Notes under the pieces: model-generated
Told to the model about the DNA's origin: nothing
The model's database searches: none
The model's input: only the letters and a program-made list of their open reading frames with translations
Position numbers and translations under genes: made by a program
Shown here: positions 61,672 through 64,000 of the stretch, in pieces
Numbering within the stretch: position 1 is the first letter of the stretch
How the letters are laid out: each line of letters begins with the position of its first letter
Assembly: GCA_028551475.1 (NCBI GenBank)
Contig: CM052359.1
Span: forward strand, 20,585,583 to 20,649,582
Length of the DNA stretch: 64,000 nucleotides
Direction of reading: 5' to 3'
From: Casuarina equisetifolia
Lineage: Eukaryota > Streptophyta > Magnoliopsida > Fagales > Casuarinaceae

Positions 61672-62845
61672 AGTGATAAAGTTAAGGAACATACCGCCAC
61701 CACCCTTCCAAGCAACATTTTAGGGTGGAACGGGAACATGCAATTTCTTCTGCAGGGTAGGTTAAAAAGAAAAAGAAAAAAGAAAAAAAAAATAGACTAG
61801 GGAGATGGGCAAGAGAAGGAAGAAAATGCGAATGTAATCTTTCTTGTCTTCGAGAACTTGTACATCTTGTAACTTCCTTTGTAAAAGAAAGGAAAATTGT
61901 AATTTAGTAAGTTGTCTCTCAATGATAGAGATGTTATTATCTTTCTTTTTGTCTCTGGCTCTCATATATGACTGAAAACTCTTGTACTGTAAAATGATAA
62001 GACAAATTCTACACTGTTAATTGAACTTGATACACAAATATCAATTGGGTGGCGCCTGCGAAAACTGGGTTCTGTTTCAGCCAGAGAGAAAACAGTCCAT
62101 GTTCTCCATTCTTTTACGAGGGAAATCGTCCTTTTCACAAATATGCCCTGAACATATAACATCAAGAACTTGATGGATGCCATCTTTTAAACATTTGAAG
62201 GTCTGCAATATAGTTGATAAGTTTGTTCACCAGCTAGAGATCCAGAAACATAGATACAAGGAAAGGGGAGCAGTAGCGCTGTTCACAGTTTCTTTGGTTG
62301 ATGTTTGAATCGCCATGTTAGCAATAGGTGCAAAAAAGTTCCACACTTCAGTATTTCTCTACAGCCTGAAATCTTTTACCCAGATCAACGAATCCCCTCA
62401 CCAGGACGAAATCGTTTAACCAAAAGTGAACAAGATCAAAAACAAAAACAAAAAAAAAAAAAGAAAAAAAAGGAAAGAAAGAAAGAAAGAAAGAAAGAAG
62501 AAAAGGCTGGTATAGCTTTTTGTGGTTTCAGATGCGACGTCTAACAGGTGGGAGTATTTTATGGTAGCCAGACGAGATTCAGAGGGGAAAGCAAAAGCTA
62601 AGCTGTATTCTTTCAGTTCCATCATATGCCAAAGTACAGTGGATGGAGAAAGAAAGCTTAGTAGCTTTATGGAATACCCTGCTGCTTTTGGCACCCTAAT
62701 GTGCTTAGATTCAGGAGACTGACAGTGAGAGCCACAGAGGAACATTGCCAATTAAAAACTAAAAAAGAAAAAAAAGAAAAAGGTGCAATCTACCTATGTG
62801 GCATGTTACCCCCAGTTTGATGGTTGTGGTAATGTGTATTTAAGG
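61672..62845. other. 3' flank of TPP
   Basis: Probable 3' UTR followed by spacer with purine-rich runs. (GAAA)n microsatellite at about 62471-62498. No gene seen. Confidence 0.45.
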
Positions 62846-63010
62846 TTATATTTCCAGAGGTCGACGATTGTCAAAGCCAGAAAAACTGAATCATTGTCCT
62901 TTCGTTTTCCATCTTCTGCATACACGCCTCTGAACTTCCATTATGGATATATTTCCAGAACTCGATGACTGTCAATGCCAGAAAACTGAATCATTGACCT
63001 CTGAACTTCC
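62846..63010 (+). repeat. Diverged tandem duplication, offset about 97 bp
   Basis: The stretch from 62848 (ATATTTCCAGA..TCGA..ATTGTCAA-GCCAGAAAA-ACTGAATCATTG) recurs from about 62948 with few differences, and CCTCTGAACTTCC follows both copies (62927 and 62998). A related CCCTGAACTTCTATTAT occurs again near 63488. Confidence 0.7.
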
Positions 63011-64000
63011 TTCTAGTTTGTTGGGGAGAATGGGATAGCGAACACTTTTTTGAAATATTCAAAGTGAAATATCCAAATCATTGAATTACATACAAGGGTA
63101 TAACAGATTCCCTCGTCTTTAAGGAATCAAAGTCCTTTCCTTCTTGGAATGGACTTTGATGTTTGCTATAGTATGGGTTGGTTATTCTTGCATTAGTGAT
63201 TCTACAAAACAAGTTTTATCAGCTTTAGAACACCGTCATTGATGAGCTTCTTATTGTGGAACAATTGACCATCAAACATAAAGCCTACTAAGTCCTTATT
63301 TAGGTATGAGCAAAACTCAATCACTCTATACATGTATCAACCATGGACAAAAATGCAAGAGCAGCTGTTATAGATTTCATCATAGCTTATGAGAATATCC
63401 ACTATGTGATGATAAGATTTCAACAATAGAGATCATTCTTTTACTTTCAGTTGTACCACATGCTGAGTCAAACGGATAAGTTTTGCCCCCTGAACTTCTA
63501 TTATCGAAAGGATGGTGTACCATGTCACGCTGCTACATTTGGCAAATTTTCCTGTTTGACACTTAACTTCACATTTCACCCATCCGAGCTCTCTTTTCAA
63601 AAGCATCGGCCACATCAACTGAATACAATTTTGGGTCGCTTGCACGATGGATTCATGAATAGTCTAAAGTCCTAGCCTCAAACAGAATGGTTACGTAGGG
63701 TCAACCACCTGTCATGGTCATAGACCAAGGTGATATTTCAACCCCCAATGGACATATAGGGATTTCTAGATCAATAGCTGGTGCAATAAAAAGCATTCTA
63801 AATTGTTAGCAAAAGGCATTTTTGTCATCGATTTCCAATAACTGACCAAGAAAAGCAAGGCCGCATTTGGTCTTAGATCTGATAAATGGTCCCAACACTG
63901 ACAATCAATTTTTAATTTACTCTTTATTGTTCGATCATGTTGACAACTAGGTCTGAGTTGCACTTCGTCTAGCAAGTTCGTTTCATGGATGGAGCTTAGC
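63011..64000. other. Intergenic to window end, no gene seen
   Basis: Short frames on both strands near 63433-63975 lack recognisable domains. Similar CTGAACTTC motifs link 63.45-63.6 kb to the duplicated block upstream and suggest repeat-derived sequence. Confidence 0.35.

Noticed and set aside
63433..63975. Minus-strand frames of about 70 codons near the window end
   Set aside because: No domain, and the underlying DNA shares motifs with the repeat block upstream.

Overview
The window is nuclear DNA of a flowering plant, most likely a eudicot. The evidence is multi-exon genes with GT-AG introns, AT-rich intergenic DNA, decayed Ty1/copia and LINE pieces, and proteins that match plant-only families (DUF630/DUF632, the RAP2.4 type of AP2/ERF factor, plant trehalose-phosphate phosphatase). 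The species cannot be named from the sequence. No rRNA, tRNA, CRISPR, organelle insert or intact transposon was recognised.

Layout. 1-4.6 kb is a graveyard of retroelements in both orientations (copia RNase H and LTR on +, copia RT on -, LINE RNase H on -). 5.2-8.9 kb (+) carries an inositol polyphosphate 5-phosphatase. 9.4-9.7 kb (-) holds an unassigned ORF. 11.6-12.3 kb (-) is a copia 3' end containing a foldback repeat. 15.98-20.86 kb (+) is a 5-exon DUF630/DUF632 (NRG2-like) gene, convergent with 21.58-26.32 kb (-), a complete 7-exon ACX2-type peroxisomal acyl-CoA oxidase of 692 codons. 27.4-30.1 kb is repeat and copia debris. A small tRNA-derived SINE with a perfect 17-bp target duplication (30568-30690) lies just upstream of a 4-exon gene (31.3-33.0 kb, +) of unknown function. 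40.07-41.21 kb (+) is an intronless RAP2.4/WIND1-like AP2/ERF factor. 41.2-58.5 kb has no recognisable gene. 59.2-61.7 kb (+) is a 10-coding-exon trehalose-6-phosphate phosphatase with one GC-AG intron.

The genes are independent plant loci and do not form an operon or cluster. Loose themes are sugar and lipid signalling or catabolism (5-phosphatase, TPP, ACX2) and nitrate or developmental regulation (NRG2-like, RAP2.4-like), but nothing shows joint function. The most interesting item is the unknown 356-aa protein at 31.3 kb. It has a canonical cyclin-type destruction box at residues 14-22 and an E2F site beside its TATA box, which together suggest an undescribed cell-cycle-regulated plant protein. 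Other notable items are a Gly-to-Arg change in the conserved GNKG motif of the 5-phosphatase, a GC-rich perfect hairpin at 38.12 kb, and a gene-less promoter-like island at 50.1-50.6 kb.
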